Of a DNA stretch of 64,000 bases, positions 1-8,119 are shown one piece after another; position 1 is the first letter of the stretch, and each line of letters opens with the position of its first letter. Location of the stretch: assembly GCF_039544265.1 (NCBI RefSeq), contig NZ_BAABLI010000017.1, positions 248,001 through 312,000 of the forward strand, in the 5' to 3' direction. The notes beneath the pieces were generated by a model. The model made no database searches. It was not told the origin of the DNA and worked only from the letters and a program-made list of their open reading frames with translations. The DNA is from Corallincola platygyrae. Its GTDB lineage: Bacteria; Pseudomonadota; Gammaproteobacteria; Enterobacterales; Neiellaceae. Made by a program: the position numbers and the translations under genes.

Positions 1-514
1 CGATCGCGATGTTACGGATCAGCTCCATCATGTTTACGGTTTTACCTACACCGGCACCACCGAACAGACCAACTTTACCACCCTTAGCGAATGGGCAAAC
101 CAGGTCGATTACTTTAATACCTGTTTCAAGCAGCTCATTTGATGACGCCTGCTCTTCATAGCTTGGTGCTTCGCGGTGGATACTCCAGCGGTCCTGCTCA
201 CCAATTGGGCCAGCTTCATCTACCGGATCACCCAAGACGTTCATGATGCGACCAAGTGTTTCAGTACCTACAGGAACCTTGATTGGGTCCTGGGTATTGA
301 GAACATCAGATCCACGACGCAAACCGTCAGATGAACCCATAGCGATGGTACGAACAACACCACCACCCATTTGCTGCTGAACTTCCAGCACCAGGCCTTT
401 ACATTCGCCTTCACTTTCAATTTTCAGCGCATCATACACCTTGGGTACCGCGTCTTGCGGGAACTCAACGTCAACGACTGCGCCGATGATCTGTACAACC
501 TTACCTGTACTCAT
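1..514 (-). CDS. atpD: F1 ATP synthase subunit beta, N-terminal part (cut by window edge)
   Basis: Catalytic beta subunit of the F1 sector of ATP synthase. Only the first 171 or so codons are inside the window; the rest lies to the left. The start is the ATG at 514-512, and the protein begins MSTGKVVQIIGAVVDVEFPQ, the usual beta N-terminus. The visible part includes the glycine-rich segment read from about position 60 to 30 that leads up to the P-loop (KVGLFGGAGVGKT region). It follows atpG with a 28-base gap and is the last visible gene of the atp operon. Confidence 0.97.
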   Translation of the reverse strand, partial: MSTGKVVQIIGAVVDVEFPQDAVPKVYDALKIESEGECKGLVLEVQQQMGGGVVRTIAMGSSDGLRRGSDVLNTQDPIKVPVGTETLGRIMNVLGDPVDEAGPIGEQDRWSIHREAPSYEEQASSNELLETGIKVIDLVCPFAKGGKVGLFGGAGVGKTVNMMELIRNIAI

Positions 515-542
515 TGCATTTCCTCTAATTCTGTTCAGTCAC

Positions 543-1403
543 CTAAACCGCAGCCGCCCCGGAGACGATCTCGGTCAATTCCTGGGTAATACCGGCCTGA
601 CGGGCCTTGTTATACACCAGAGAAAGATCATCAATGAGGTTATCCGCGTTGTCGGTAGCCGCCTTCATGGCCACCATACGTGCCGCCTGCTCACTGGCCT
701 GGTTTTCAACCACGCCCTGATACACGAGGGATTCGATATAACGATCCATTAGCGCATCGAGTAGCTCTTTGGCGTCCGGCTCGTAGATGTAGTCCCAGAG
801 GTGCTGTAGCTCTTCATTTTCCGCCTTAGGCAAGGGGAGAAGCTGCAGTATGGTTGGGTCCTGCTTCATGGTGTTAACGAATCTGTTAGCCACGATATAG
901 AGGCGGTCAATTTCGCCATTATCGTATGCTTCCAGCATCACCTTAACGGTACCAATCAGGTCCTGCAGTGCCACATCATCACTCAGGCCGGTGACCTGAG
1001 CTTTCACTGCACCACCAAACTTGTGGAAAAACGCAGCTGCTTTAGAGCCCACTACCGCAAAAGAGGCATCAACCCCTTTTTCTTTCCACTCGGTTACATC
1101 CGCAGTGACTTTTTTGAACAGGTTGACATTGAGACCACCGCACAAGCCACGGTCTGTAGAGATAACGATGTATCCTACTCGCTTGACCTCGCGCTCCTCA
1201 ACATAAGGATGACGATACTCCAAGCTACCTAAGGCAATGTGACTGATCACTTTGTACATGTTCTGAGCATAGGGACGTGACGCCGTCATGCGATCCTGCG
1301 CTTTGCGCATTTTACTCGCGGCGACCATCTCCATAGCACTGGTGATCTTCTGAGTGTTCTGAACACTCAGGATCTTGCTTTTAATCTCTTTTGCGCCAGA
1401 CAT
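543..1403 (-). CDS. atpG: F1 ATP synthase subunit gamma
   Basis: Central rotor shaft of F1 that couples proton flow to catalysis. It has 286 residues, the usual length. The N-terminus MSGAKEIKSKILSVQNTQKI and the internal HPYVEEREVKRVGYIVISTDRGLCGGLN are family hallmarks, and the C-terminal helix ends RQAGITQELTEIVSGAAAV. It lies between atpA (53 bases upstream) and atpD in the minus-strand atp operon. The start is the ATG at 1403. Confidence 0.98.
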   Translation of the reverse strand: MSGAKEIKSKILSVQNTQKITSAMEMVAASKMRKAQDRMTASRPYAQNMYKVISHIALGSLEYRHPYVEEREVKRVGYIVISTDRGLCGGLNVNLFKKVTADVTEWKEKGVDASFAVVGSKAAAFFHKFGGAVKAQVTGLSDDVALQDLIGTVKVMLEAYDNGEIDRLYIVANRFVNTMKQDPTILQLLPLPKAENEELQHLWDYIYEPDAKELLDALMDRYIESLVYQGVVENQASEQAARMVAMKAATDNADNLIDDLSLVYNKARQAGITQELTEIVSGAAAV

Positions 1404-1456
1404 CTCTGTTCACTCCTAATCTTGCGGGGCAGCAATGAAGCACTGCCCCAACGTGA

Positions 1457-2998
1457 TTACCATGTCTGAGTTGACTTGAACGCTTCCAGAGCAGCTTTCA
1501 GCGCAGCATCAATCTCGTCGTTGTAGTCGCCGCTTTCGTTGATCTTAGCCATCAACTCAGCGTGCTCACTAGCCATGTAAGATTGCAGGGCAGCTTCGAA
1601 ATCCATCACCTTGTTCAACTCGATGTCGTCAAGGAAACCTTTCTCTGCAGCATACAGCGACACAGCCATACCAGCAGTGCTGAGCGGGCTATATTGCAAC
1701 TGTTTCATCAACTCGGTAACACGCTGACCGTGCTCCAACTGACGGCGAGTTGCATCATCAAGATCTGAAGCAAACTGTGCGAATGCCTGAACTTCACGGT
1801 ACTGCGCCAACGCGGTACGAATACCACCACCAAGCTTCTTAATAACCTTGGTCTGAGCTGCACCACCTACACGAGATACAGAGATACCTGGGTCAACCGC
1901 AGGGCGAATGCCTGAGTTGAACATGTCGTTGTCCAGGAAGATCTGACCATCTGTAATCGAAATTACGTTGGTAGGTACGAATGCCGATACGTCACCCGCC
2001 TGGGTTTCGATGATTGGCAGCGCAGTCAATGAACCAGTCTGGCCTTTCACTTCACCATTGGTGAACTTCTCAACGTAGTCAGCATTTACTCGAGCAGCAC
2101 GCTCAAGCAGACGGCTGTGAAGATAGAATACGTCACCAGGGAATGCTTCACGGCCTGGCGGACGACGAAGCAGCAATGAGATCTGACGATAAGCAACGGC
2201 CTGTTTGGACAGGTCATCGTATACGATCAGAGAATCTTCACCACGGTCACGGAAATATTCACCCATGGAACAGCCAGAATATGGTGCCAGATATTGCAGT
2301 GCCGCAGCTTCAGACGCTGATGCAACTACAACAATGGTGTTTTCCAGTGCACCGTGTTCTTCAAGCTTACGAACCACGTTAGCGATGGTTGAAGCTTTCT
2401 GACCAATCGCTACATAGATGCTCTTAATACCAGAGTTTTTCTGGTTGATGATGGCATCAATAGCAATCGCGGTTTTACCCGTCTGACGGTCACCAATGAT
2501 CAACTCACGCTGACCACGGCCGATTGGGATCATTGAGTCAATCGCTTTCAGACCTGTTTCTACAGGCTGAGAAACTGACTGACGCTCAATAACGCCTGGT
2601 GCGATAACTTCTACCGGAGAGAAACCGTCGTTATCGATTGGGCCTTTACCATCAATAGGTTCACCCAGGGTGTTAACGACACGACCTAGCAGACCGCGGC
2701 CTACTGGTACTTCCAGGATTCGGCCAGTGCTTTTCACTTTGACACCTTCCGCTAAGTCAGCGTAAGGGCCCATCACAACCGCACCTACGGAGTCACGCTC
2801 CAGGTTCAGTGCGATAGCGTAGCGGTTACCTGGCAGTTCGATCATTTCGCCCTGCATACAGTCAGCAAGGCCAGTGACACGGATAATCCCGTCACTTACA
2901 GACACAATAGTGCCTTCGTTGCGAGCTTCACTCACAACATTGAACTTCTCAATCCGCTGTTTGATCAGTTCACTGATTTCAGTGGAATTCAGTTGCAT
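1457..2998 (-). CDS. atpA: F1 ATP synthase subunit alpha
   Basis: Non-catalytic nucleotide-binding subunit of F1 (513 residues, the same size as in other gammaproteobacteria). The P-loop GDRQTGKTA is visible near residue 170, and the conserved segment with ALPIIETQAGDVSAFVPTN follows near residue 345. It begins MQLNSTEISELIKQRIEKF, the conserved N-terminus that binds delta. It sits 14 bases after atpH in the operon. There is nothing unusual in it. Confidence 0.98.
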   Translation of the reverse strand: MQLNSTEISELIKQRIEKFNVVSEARNEGTIVSVSDGIIRVTGLADCMQGEMIELPGNRYAIALNLERDSVGAVVMGPYADLAEGVKVKSTGRILEVPVGRGLLGRVVNTLGEPIDGKGPIDNDGFSPVEVIAPGVIERQSVSQPVETGLKAIDSMIPIGRGQRELIIGDRQTGKTAIAIDAIINQKNSGIKSIYVAIGQKASTIANVVRKLEEHGALENTIVVVASASEAAALQYLAPYSGCSMGEYFRDRGEDSLIVYDDLSKQAVAYRQISLLLRRPPGREAFPGDVFYLHSRLLERAARVNADYVEKFTNGEVKGQTGSLTALPIIETQAGDVSAFVPTNVISITDGQIFLDNDMFNSGIRPAVDPGISVSRVGGAAQTKVIKKLGGGIRTALAQYREVQAFAQFASDLDDATRRQLEHGQRVTELMKQLQYSPLSTAGMAVSLYAAEKGFLDDIELNKVMDFEAALQSYMASEHAELMAKINESGDYNDEIDAALKAALEAFKSTQTW

Positions 2999-3012
2999 GC
3001 TCTAATCCCCAA

Positions 3013-3546
3013 TTATGAATGCAACGTATCGGAGAGGCGGTCTAGTTTGCCTCTTACCGAACCGTCGATCACCAGGTCACCGCACTTGATCAGCACGCCT
3101 GCCAGAAGTGTTTTATCGACATTGCAATTCAGCTTAACTTTGCGATCCAGACGCTTTTCCATCATCGCGACGATCTTGCTCTCTTGGTCAGCACTCAGTT
3201 CGCTGGCAGAGTTAACCTCGACCTCAGCGATTGCGTTGTGCTCGGCAACCAATATATGGAACAGACCCGCCACGTCAGGCAGCGCCTTCAAGCGTTCGTT
3301 TTCCGCCATCATCCGAATCAGGTTCTGGCCATGCTCATCGAGTTGTTCACCACACACGGTAACAAACAGTTCTGCCAACGCTTCGGCTGACAGTTGGCTG
3401 GTGAATAAAGCTTGGATCTGGTCGTCTTGTGCTACTTGCGCAGCAAAGTCCAGCATCTCACTCCATTTATCCAGCGCCGCTTTCTCGACAGCAAATTCAA
3501 AAGCTGCTTCAGCATAGGGGCGAGCGACAGTTGTCAAATCAGACAT
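3013..3546 (-). CDS. atpH: F1 ATP synthase subunit delta
   Basis: Stator subunit that links F1 alpha to the peripheral b stalk. It has 177 residues, the usual size. The N-terminus MSDLTTVARPYAEAAFEFA is the family's standard opening, and the C-terminal segment with LLAGVLIKCGDLVIDGSVRGKLDRL is the conserved delta/OSCP signature. It lies between atpF (15 bases upstream) and atpA. Confidence 0.97.
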   Translation of the reverse strand: MSDLTTVARPYAEAAFEFAVEKAALDKWSEMLDFAAQVAQDDQIQALFTSQLSAEALAELFVTVCGEQLDEHGQNLIRMMAENERLKALPDVAGLFHILVAEHNAIAEVEVNSASELSADQESKIVAMMEKRLDRKVKLNCNVDKTLLAGVLIKCGDLVIDGSVRGKLDRLSDTLHS

Positions 3547-3561
3547 GGGTCATCCCTTTGC

Positions 3562-4032
3562 TTAAAGTTCCTCTGCCAACTTATCGAGTATGTCGGCGTG
3601 AGCAGCTTTATCGATGGAACGCTCAAGGATCCGCTCAGCGCCGCTAACGGCTAGGGCAGCAACCTGCTGACGCAGTTCCTCTTTAGCGCGATTACGCTCG
3701 GCTTCAATTTCCGCCTGGCCCTGAGCAATGATCTTGGCACGCTCGGACTGGGCTTCTTCTGTTGCCTCTTCGATAATCTGGTTTTTACGCTTGTTCGCCT
3801 GCTCGATGATCTCATGAGCCTGTTGCTTGGCTACTTTGAGCTGGTCCTTGGACTTTTCCTGGGCCAGTTCGAGACTCTTTTCGGCGCGGTCTGCATCAGC
3901 AAGACCATCAGCGATTCTGTTCTGACGCTCTTCGATAGCTGCCATGATCGGTGGCCATACATATTTCATGCAGAACCACACAAAGACAGCGAACGAGATC
4001 ATCTGGCCAATTAAGGTAGCGTTGATATTCAC
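3562..4032 (-). CDS. atpF: Fo ATP synthase subunit b
   Basis: Peripheral stalk protein with 156 residues. A single N-terminal membrane helix (about residues 5-26, LIGQMISFAVFVWFCMKYVWPP) is followed by a long charged helix rich in E, K, R and A, expected to form the b2 coiled coil. The start is the ATG at 4032. The order a-c-b-delta-alpha-gamma-beta matches the E. coli operon. Confidence 0.97.
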   Translation of the reverse strand: MNINATLIGQMISFAVFVWFCMKYVWPPIMAAIEERQNRIADGLADADRAEKSLELAQEKSKDQLKVAKQQAHEIIEQANKRKNQIIEEATEEAQSERAKIIAQGQAEIEAERNRAKEELRQQVAALAVSGAERILERSIDKAAHADILDKLAEEL

Positions 4033-4082
4033 AACACCTCCTCCTTTTTAACTTCTAAACGCGTAGAAATAGTTATCGAGAA

Positions 4083-4313
4083 TTAAGCCGCGAATAGAAT
4101 GTAAAGACCGATACCTACAGCGATCATTGGGATTGCATCAAGCAGACCCGCAACGATGAACATCTTAACTTGCAGCTGTGGCGCAAGCTCAGGTTGGCGA
4201 GCAGAACTTTCCAGGAACTTGCCACCCAGGATTGAGAAACCGATACCAGTTCCCAGAGCAGCCAGACCCATCATCAGGGCAACAGCAATAAATTTCAGGC
4301 CTTCTACGTCCAT
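4083..4313 (-). CDS. atpE: Fo ATP synthase subunit c
   Basis: Proteolipid of the rotor ring, 76 residues forming a hairpin of two membrane helices. The polar loop ARQPE and the ion-carrying acid in helix 2 (GLLDAIPMIAVG, Asp) are present. An Asp rather than the Glu/Gln/Thr set of sodium rings suggests proton coupling. It is flanked by atpB and atpF with 45-50 base gaps, the widest gaps in the Fo part of the operon. Confidence 0.97.
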   Translation of the reverse strand: MDVEGLKFIAVALMMGLAALGTGIGFSILGGKFLESSARQPELAPQLQVKMFIVAGLLDAIPMIAVGIGLYILFAA

Positions 4314-4358
4314 CTTAAGTCTCCAATTTTAGTTAGGATGGTTGTTGTCAAAATAAAA

Positions 4359-5240
4359 TTAATGGTCTTCGTGCGCCATGCTCAAATACACGATGGTAAG
4401 CACCATGAAAATGAACGCTTGTAGCGTGATGACCAGGATATGGAAGATCGCCCAGCCCAGTTGCAACACGCCACCAAGAGTACCGAGCACAACACCTGCG
4501 CTGTATAGCAGTGCGATCAGGATAAAAATCAATTCGCCGGCATAGAGGTTGCCGAACAGACGTAAGCCGAGAGAAACAGGCTTAGCGAGCAAAGTAATAC
4601 TTTCAATCAGGAAGTTCACTGGGATAAGTAGCGTCTGAACAAACATGTTTTTACTGCTGAACGGATGCAGCGTCAGCTCTTTCAGGAAGCCCAGTGGACT
4701 CTTAACTTTAACACTGTAGAAAATCATCAGCGCAAAGACACCCAGTGCAAGGGCAAATGTCAGGTTGAGGTCTGTGGTAGGAACAATCTTATGGTAGACC
4801 TCATGGATATCATTGGCGCCACCCGCAGCGACCGTACCTTCAGCGACCAGGCGTGGTACTAAATCGACAGGTACCAAATCCATCAGGTTCATCAGGAACA
4901 CCCAGACGAAAATAGTCAGTCCCAACGGAGCAATCAGTTTATTACGGCCATGGAAGGTGTCTTTAACGTTGCCGTCAACAAATTCGACCAACATTTCCAC
5001 GAAGCACTGCAGCTTACCGGGAACACCTGAGGTAGCTTTCTTACCTACAGAGCGGAAAAGCCACAAAAAGAAGATACCAAGGCCGATTGACCAGATAAGG
5101 GTATCAACGTTCAGTGACCAGAAACCTACATCGGAACAATTTCCCCAATACAAGCTTCCATCTTTGGTACAGACTTGGAAGTTCTGGAGGTGGTGTTGGA
5201 TATACCCCTGTGAAGTGAGTGGTTCACCTGAAGCAGCCAT
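4359..5240 (-). CDS. atpB: Fo ATP synthase subunit a
   Basis: Membrane half-channel subunit of Fo, 293 residues. The essential arginine lies in the helix segment KPVSLGLRLFGNLYAGELIF near residue 225, with the following conserved GEL. The N-terminal region is somewhat long and holds two cysteines (CTKDGSLYWGNCSD) before the first membrane helix, as in several marine gammaproteobacteria. It follows atpI with a 12-base gap. Confidence 0.97.
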   Translation of the reverse strand: MAASGEPLTSQGYIQHHLQNFQVCTKDGSLYWGNCSDVGFWSLNVDTLIWSIGLGIFFLWLFRSVGKKATSGVPGKLQCFVEMLVEFVDGNVKDTFHGRNKLIAPLGLTIFVWVFLMNLMDLVPVDLVPRLVAEGTVAAGGANDIHEVYHKIVPTTDLNLTFALALGVFALMIFYSVKVKSPLGFLKELTLHPFSSKNMFVQTLLIPVNFLIESITLLAKPVSLGLRLFGNLYAGELIFILIALLYSAGVVLGTLGGVLQLGWAIFHILVITLQAFIFMVLTIVYLSMAHEDH

Positions 5241-5252
5241 AACTCATCCTGA

Positions 5253-5633
5253 TTAATTTTTTGAAAACCACAACGGCGCTACTGAATTCAGTACCACCGT
5301 TATACAAAACGTTGTTAAGTAGGGCAGGGCTGGCAATGTCCCTGCCGAAAGTAGCACAGTGCTTAAAATCAGCACCGTACACCACTTTAATACCATGCCG
5401 CGCTTAAAGCCCCCTTGAACTTGGGACAATTTACTTGCGCCGCCATGGGCGAATGCGGAGCGGCTAAATGCCTGTTGCGCCATAATGACGACAAAACCAC
5501 CGCAAAACGCCGAATAACCCGCTTCTGATACCTGTAGTACCCCCCAAAGGGTAGCAATAAACGCGACTAGCACAAGCAATACAAAGAGTTGTATGCGACT
5601 GTGACGGCGCGCCTGTTCGATTTGAGGGATCAC
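5253..5633 (-). CDS. atpI: ATP synthase accessory protein I
   Basis: First gene of the atp operon, 126 residues with four predicted membrane segments (about 17-33, 38-55, 77-95 and 98-118). AtpI helps c-ring assembly and Mg2+ supply in other bacteria. The reading frame opens with GTG (5633-5631), and I see no strong Shine-Dalgarno sequence before it. Family assignment rests on length, hydrophobicity pattern, the AFSRSAFAHGGASKLSQ loop and position before atpB. Confidence 0.88.
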   Translation of the reverse strand: MIPQIEQARRHSRIQLFVLLVLVAFIATLWGVLQVSEAGYSAFCGGFVVIMAQQAFSRSAFAHGGASKLSQVQGGFKRGMVLKWCTVLILSTVLLSAGTLPALPYLTTFCITVVLNSVAPLWFSKN

Positions 5634-5687
5634 GGGAAAAGTTTCAAGTTTAGGCGTTTATTATTCTTAGATATTTAATTGCGACGC

Positions 5688-5717
5688 AGTATATCTATAT
5701 ACGTTGACCAAGCGCAA
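5688..5717 (-). promoter_or_regulatory. Candidate sigma-70 promoter for the atp operon
   Basis: On the minus strand, TTGCGC (plus coordinates 5712-5717) and TATACT (5688-5693) are separated by 18 bases, about 55-85 bases upstream of the atpI start. The intergenic region between parB and atpI is AT-rich. This is a pattern match only. Confidence 0.4.
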
Positions 5718-5761
5718 TTAGCATCTGAAGAAAATATGTTAACGATAAGTTTCAATTGTTA

Positions 5762-6670
5762 TCACTTGATGTGCGCCAAAATACCATCTAACTCGTCGAG
5801 AGAAGTATAGTTAATGACTAATTTTCCGCGACCTTTGTTGTTGTGAGCAATAGAAACTTTTGCTCCTACAGTCTGCGAAAGCTTCTCTTCGAGTGCGACA
5901 ACGTTTGGATCTGGCGCGGCCTCAGTTTTCTCTTTGGGTGGCTCTAATAGCTTACGCACCAAGCGCTCAGCTTCTCGCACAGTCATGCCTTTACCAACAA
6001 CAGTTCTGGCAGCCTCAGACTGTTGCTCCCCTTCAAGGGTAAGTAAGGCACGGGCATGGCCCATCTCAATATCACCATGCTCCAACATCACTTTTACGTC
6101 TTCGTTGAGATTATTCAAACGTAAAAGATTTGTGACAGTTGTGCGCGATTTGCCCACCGCATCAGCGGTCTCTTGATGGGTGAGTTGAAATTCGGTCATG
6201 AGACGCTTCAACGCTATAGCTTCTTCCATTGCGTTCAGGTCTTCTCGTTGAATATTTTCAATCAACGCGATTGCGACAGCCGCCTCATCAGGCACATCTT
6301 TGACCATACAGGGAACAACATCCAACCCTGCGAGTTGAGAAGCTCGCCAGCGTCGCTCACCAGCAATAATTTCGAAGCTATCCGCAGACATTTTTCGAAC
6401 TACGATTGGCTGAATAATGCCCTGAGCCTCGATCGATTGCGCAAGTTCTTCCAGTGCCTCTGGAGACATATCTTTACGCGGTTGATACTTGCCTGGAGTT
6501 AACTGCTCAATAGGCAGTTTCTGCATCTCGCCTTTCGGAGCCGCTACAGGAGCGGGGGCGGCAGCGGCTTCTTTTTCTGCGGCTGCATCGACGCGTTCAC
6601 GGGCTGCCTGGCTGGTGCTAAGCAGTGCATCCAGTCCGCGTCCAAGACCTCTGCGTTTGGTCGTTGACAT
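5762..6670 (-). CDS. parB: Chromosome partitioning protein ParB
   Basis: Origin-segregation protein (302 residues) that binds parS and spreads as a CTP-dependent clamp. The N-terminus MSTTKRRGLGRGLDALL is the ParA-stimulating segment. It is followed by an Ala/Pro/Glu linker, the CTP-binding motif GERRWRASQ near residue 105, and the helix-turn-helix that contacts parS (HQETADAVGKSRTTVTNLLR, about 165-184). The C-terminal part is the dimerisation domain. It is 16 bases after parA in one operon. Three parS-like sites lie 16-28 kb away, in recF and in the amidohydrolase gene. Confidence 0.97.
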   Translation of the reverse strand: MSTTKRRGLGRGLDALLSTSQAARERVDAAAEKEAAAAPAPVAAPKGEMQKLPIEQLTPGKYQPRKDMSPEALEELAQSIEAQGIIQPIVVRKMSADSFEIIAGERRWRASQLAGLDVVPCMVKDVPDEAAVAIALIENIQREDLNAMEEAIALKRLMTEFQLTHQETADAVGKSRTTVTNLLRLNNLNEDVKVMLEHGDIEMGHARALLTLEGEQQSEAARTVVGKGMTVREAERLVRKLLEPPKEKTEAAPDPNVVALEEKLSQTVGAKVSIAHNNKGRGKLVINYTSLDELDGILAHIK

Positions 6671-6686
6671 TATAATCCTTCAGGCA

Positions 6687-7478
6687 TTAAGCAGTTTCAG
6701 AGCTGGTATTGCTGGTTTCGGCACGGCGCAGTATTTCGCCAGCCAGGGCAAGATAAGACTTAGCCCCTGTAGAATTCTTATCGTAGTACATGCTTGGGGT
6801 ACCAAAGCTTGGCGCTTCAGCCAAACGAATGTTTCTAGGAATAACCGTTCGGTAAACCTTGTCACCAAAATGCTGTTTCAGCTGTTCAGAAACGTCACAA
6901 GATAGGCGATTGCGCGGGTCATACATGGTGCGGAGGATCCCCTCAACATGCAGTCCAGGGTTCACAGCCGCAGACAGTTTACTGATGGTATCAACTAGAG
7001 CGGTCAGTCCTTCCAGCGCAAAATACTCACACTGCATTGGCACCAACACTGAGTCGGACGCGCTCATGGCATTCACCGTCAACAGGTTCAATGACGGCGG
7101 GCAATCAATGAAGATGAAATCATAGGTATCGCGCACAGGATGAAGTGCATTACGCAACCGAGTCTCGCGAGAGAAAACTTCCATCAGTTTGATCTCTGCA
7201 GCAGTCACATCCGCGTTAGCCGCGATCAGATCGTAACCGCCTGTCGTCTCTGTGACGACAACTTGCTCAAACGGCTCTTCATCAATCAGAAGCTCGTAGG
7301 CGCTTTTTGGCACTTCATACTTATCAACGCCGCTACCCATGGTGGCATTGCCCTGAGGATCGAGATCGATCAAAAGAACTTTGCGCTTAGTAGCGGCCAG
7401 AGAAGCGGCCAGGTTTACTGCAGTGGTGGTTTTACCAACCCCACCTTTCTGGTTTGCTATCGAAATGACTTTACCCAC
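6687..7478 (-). CDS. parA: Chromosome partitioning ATPase ParA
   Basis: Deviant Walker ATPase that moves ParB-parS complexes. The deviant Walker A is KGGVGKTTTAVNLA just after the start, and FIDCPPSLNLLTVNA is the Walker B region. I chose the GTG at 7478-7476 as start: it gives MGKVISIANQKGG, the family's usual opening, and has a GGGG ribosome-site-like run 6 bases upstream. A TTG at 7490 would add four residues. The preferred form has 263 residues. It lies between rsmG (17-base gap) and parB. Confidence 0.96.
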   Translation of the reverse strand: MGKVISIANQKGGVGKTTTAVNLAASLAATKRKVLLIDLDPQGNATMGSGVDKYEVPKSAYELLIDEEPFEQVVVTETTGGYDLIAANADVTAAEIKLMEVFSRETRLRNALHPVRDTYDFIFIDCPPSLNLLTVNAMSASDSVLVPMQCEYFALEGLTALVDTISKLSAAVNPGLHVEGILRTMYDPRNRLSCDVSEQLKQHFGDKVYRTVIPRNIRLAEAPSFGTPSMYYDKNSTGAKSYLALAGEILRRAETSNTSSETA

Positions 7479-7495
7479 GACAGACCCCAATTGTG

Positions 7496-8119
7496 TTATT
7501 GGTTGCGTACGATCTCGACCAAATGACGAGCTTCATCCAGCGCCGGAACATCCAAAGAGTGTACCTGATTTACACGGTACTTTTCAGGAATCTCAATCAA
7601 CTCCTGCTCAGGATAAGTCCCTTTCATGGCTAGAAAATAACAGCCTAAATGGTCACACCAACTGAGCATATCACCTATCGAGGCAAACGCGCGACTGATC
7701 ACCGCATCAAATGGGTGATCAGGTTGGAATTTTTCGACTCTACTTTGGATAGATTCGACGTTAGTAAGCCCTAACTCATGACAAACCTGCTTTTGAAAGC
7801 GGATCCGTTTGCCCAGACTATCAAGCAGTGTAAATTGAATATCGGGCATCAAAATAGCCAGCGGAATACCCGGTAAACCCGGTCCTGTGCCCACATCAAT
7901 GATGCGATTTAACCCTTGCAGGTGAGGCGAAACCACCAGACTATCGAGCAGATGACGTACCAGCATCTCTCTCGGGTCACGTACTGAGGTCAGGTTATAC
8001 GCCTTGTTCCACTTGTGCAGTAACGCCAAAAATCCTAACAGTTTGTCAGTTTGCTGCAGGCTCAAGGATATCCCCATTGCACCGCAGTTATCTTCAAGCA
8101 GACCACGAAATTCTTGCAT
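7496..8119 (-). CDS. rsmG: 16S rRNA (guanine527-N7)-methyltransferase
   Basis: Methylates G527 of 16S rRNA using S-adenosylmethionine (207 residues, also called GidB). The SAM-binding loop DVGTGPGLPGIPLAI is present near residue 75. Its ATG overlaps the stop codon of mnmG by one base (TGATG), so translation is probably coupled. Confidence 0.97.
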   Translation of the reverse strand: MQEFRGLLEDNCGAMGISLSLQQTDKLLGFLALLHKWNKAYNLTSVRDPREMLVRHLLDSLVVSPHLQGLNRIIDVGTGPGLPGIPLAILMPDIQFTLLDSLGKRIRFQKQVCHELGLTNVESIQSRVEKFQPDHPFDAVISRAFASIGDMLSWCDHLGCYFLAMKGTYPEQELIEIPEKYRVNQVHSLDVPALDEARHLVEIVRNQ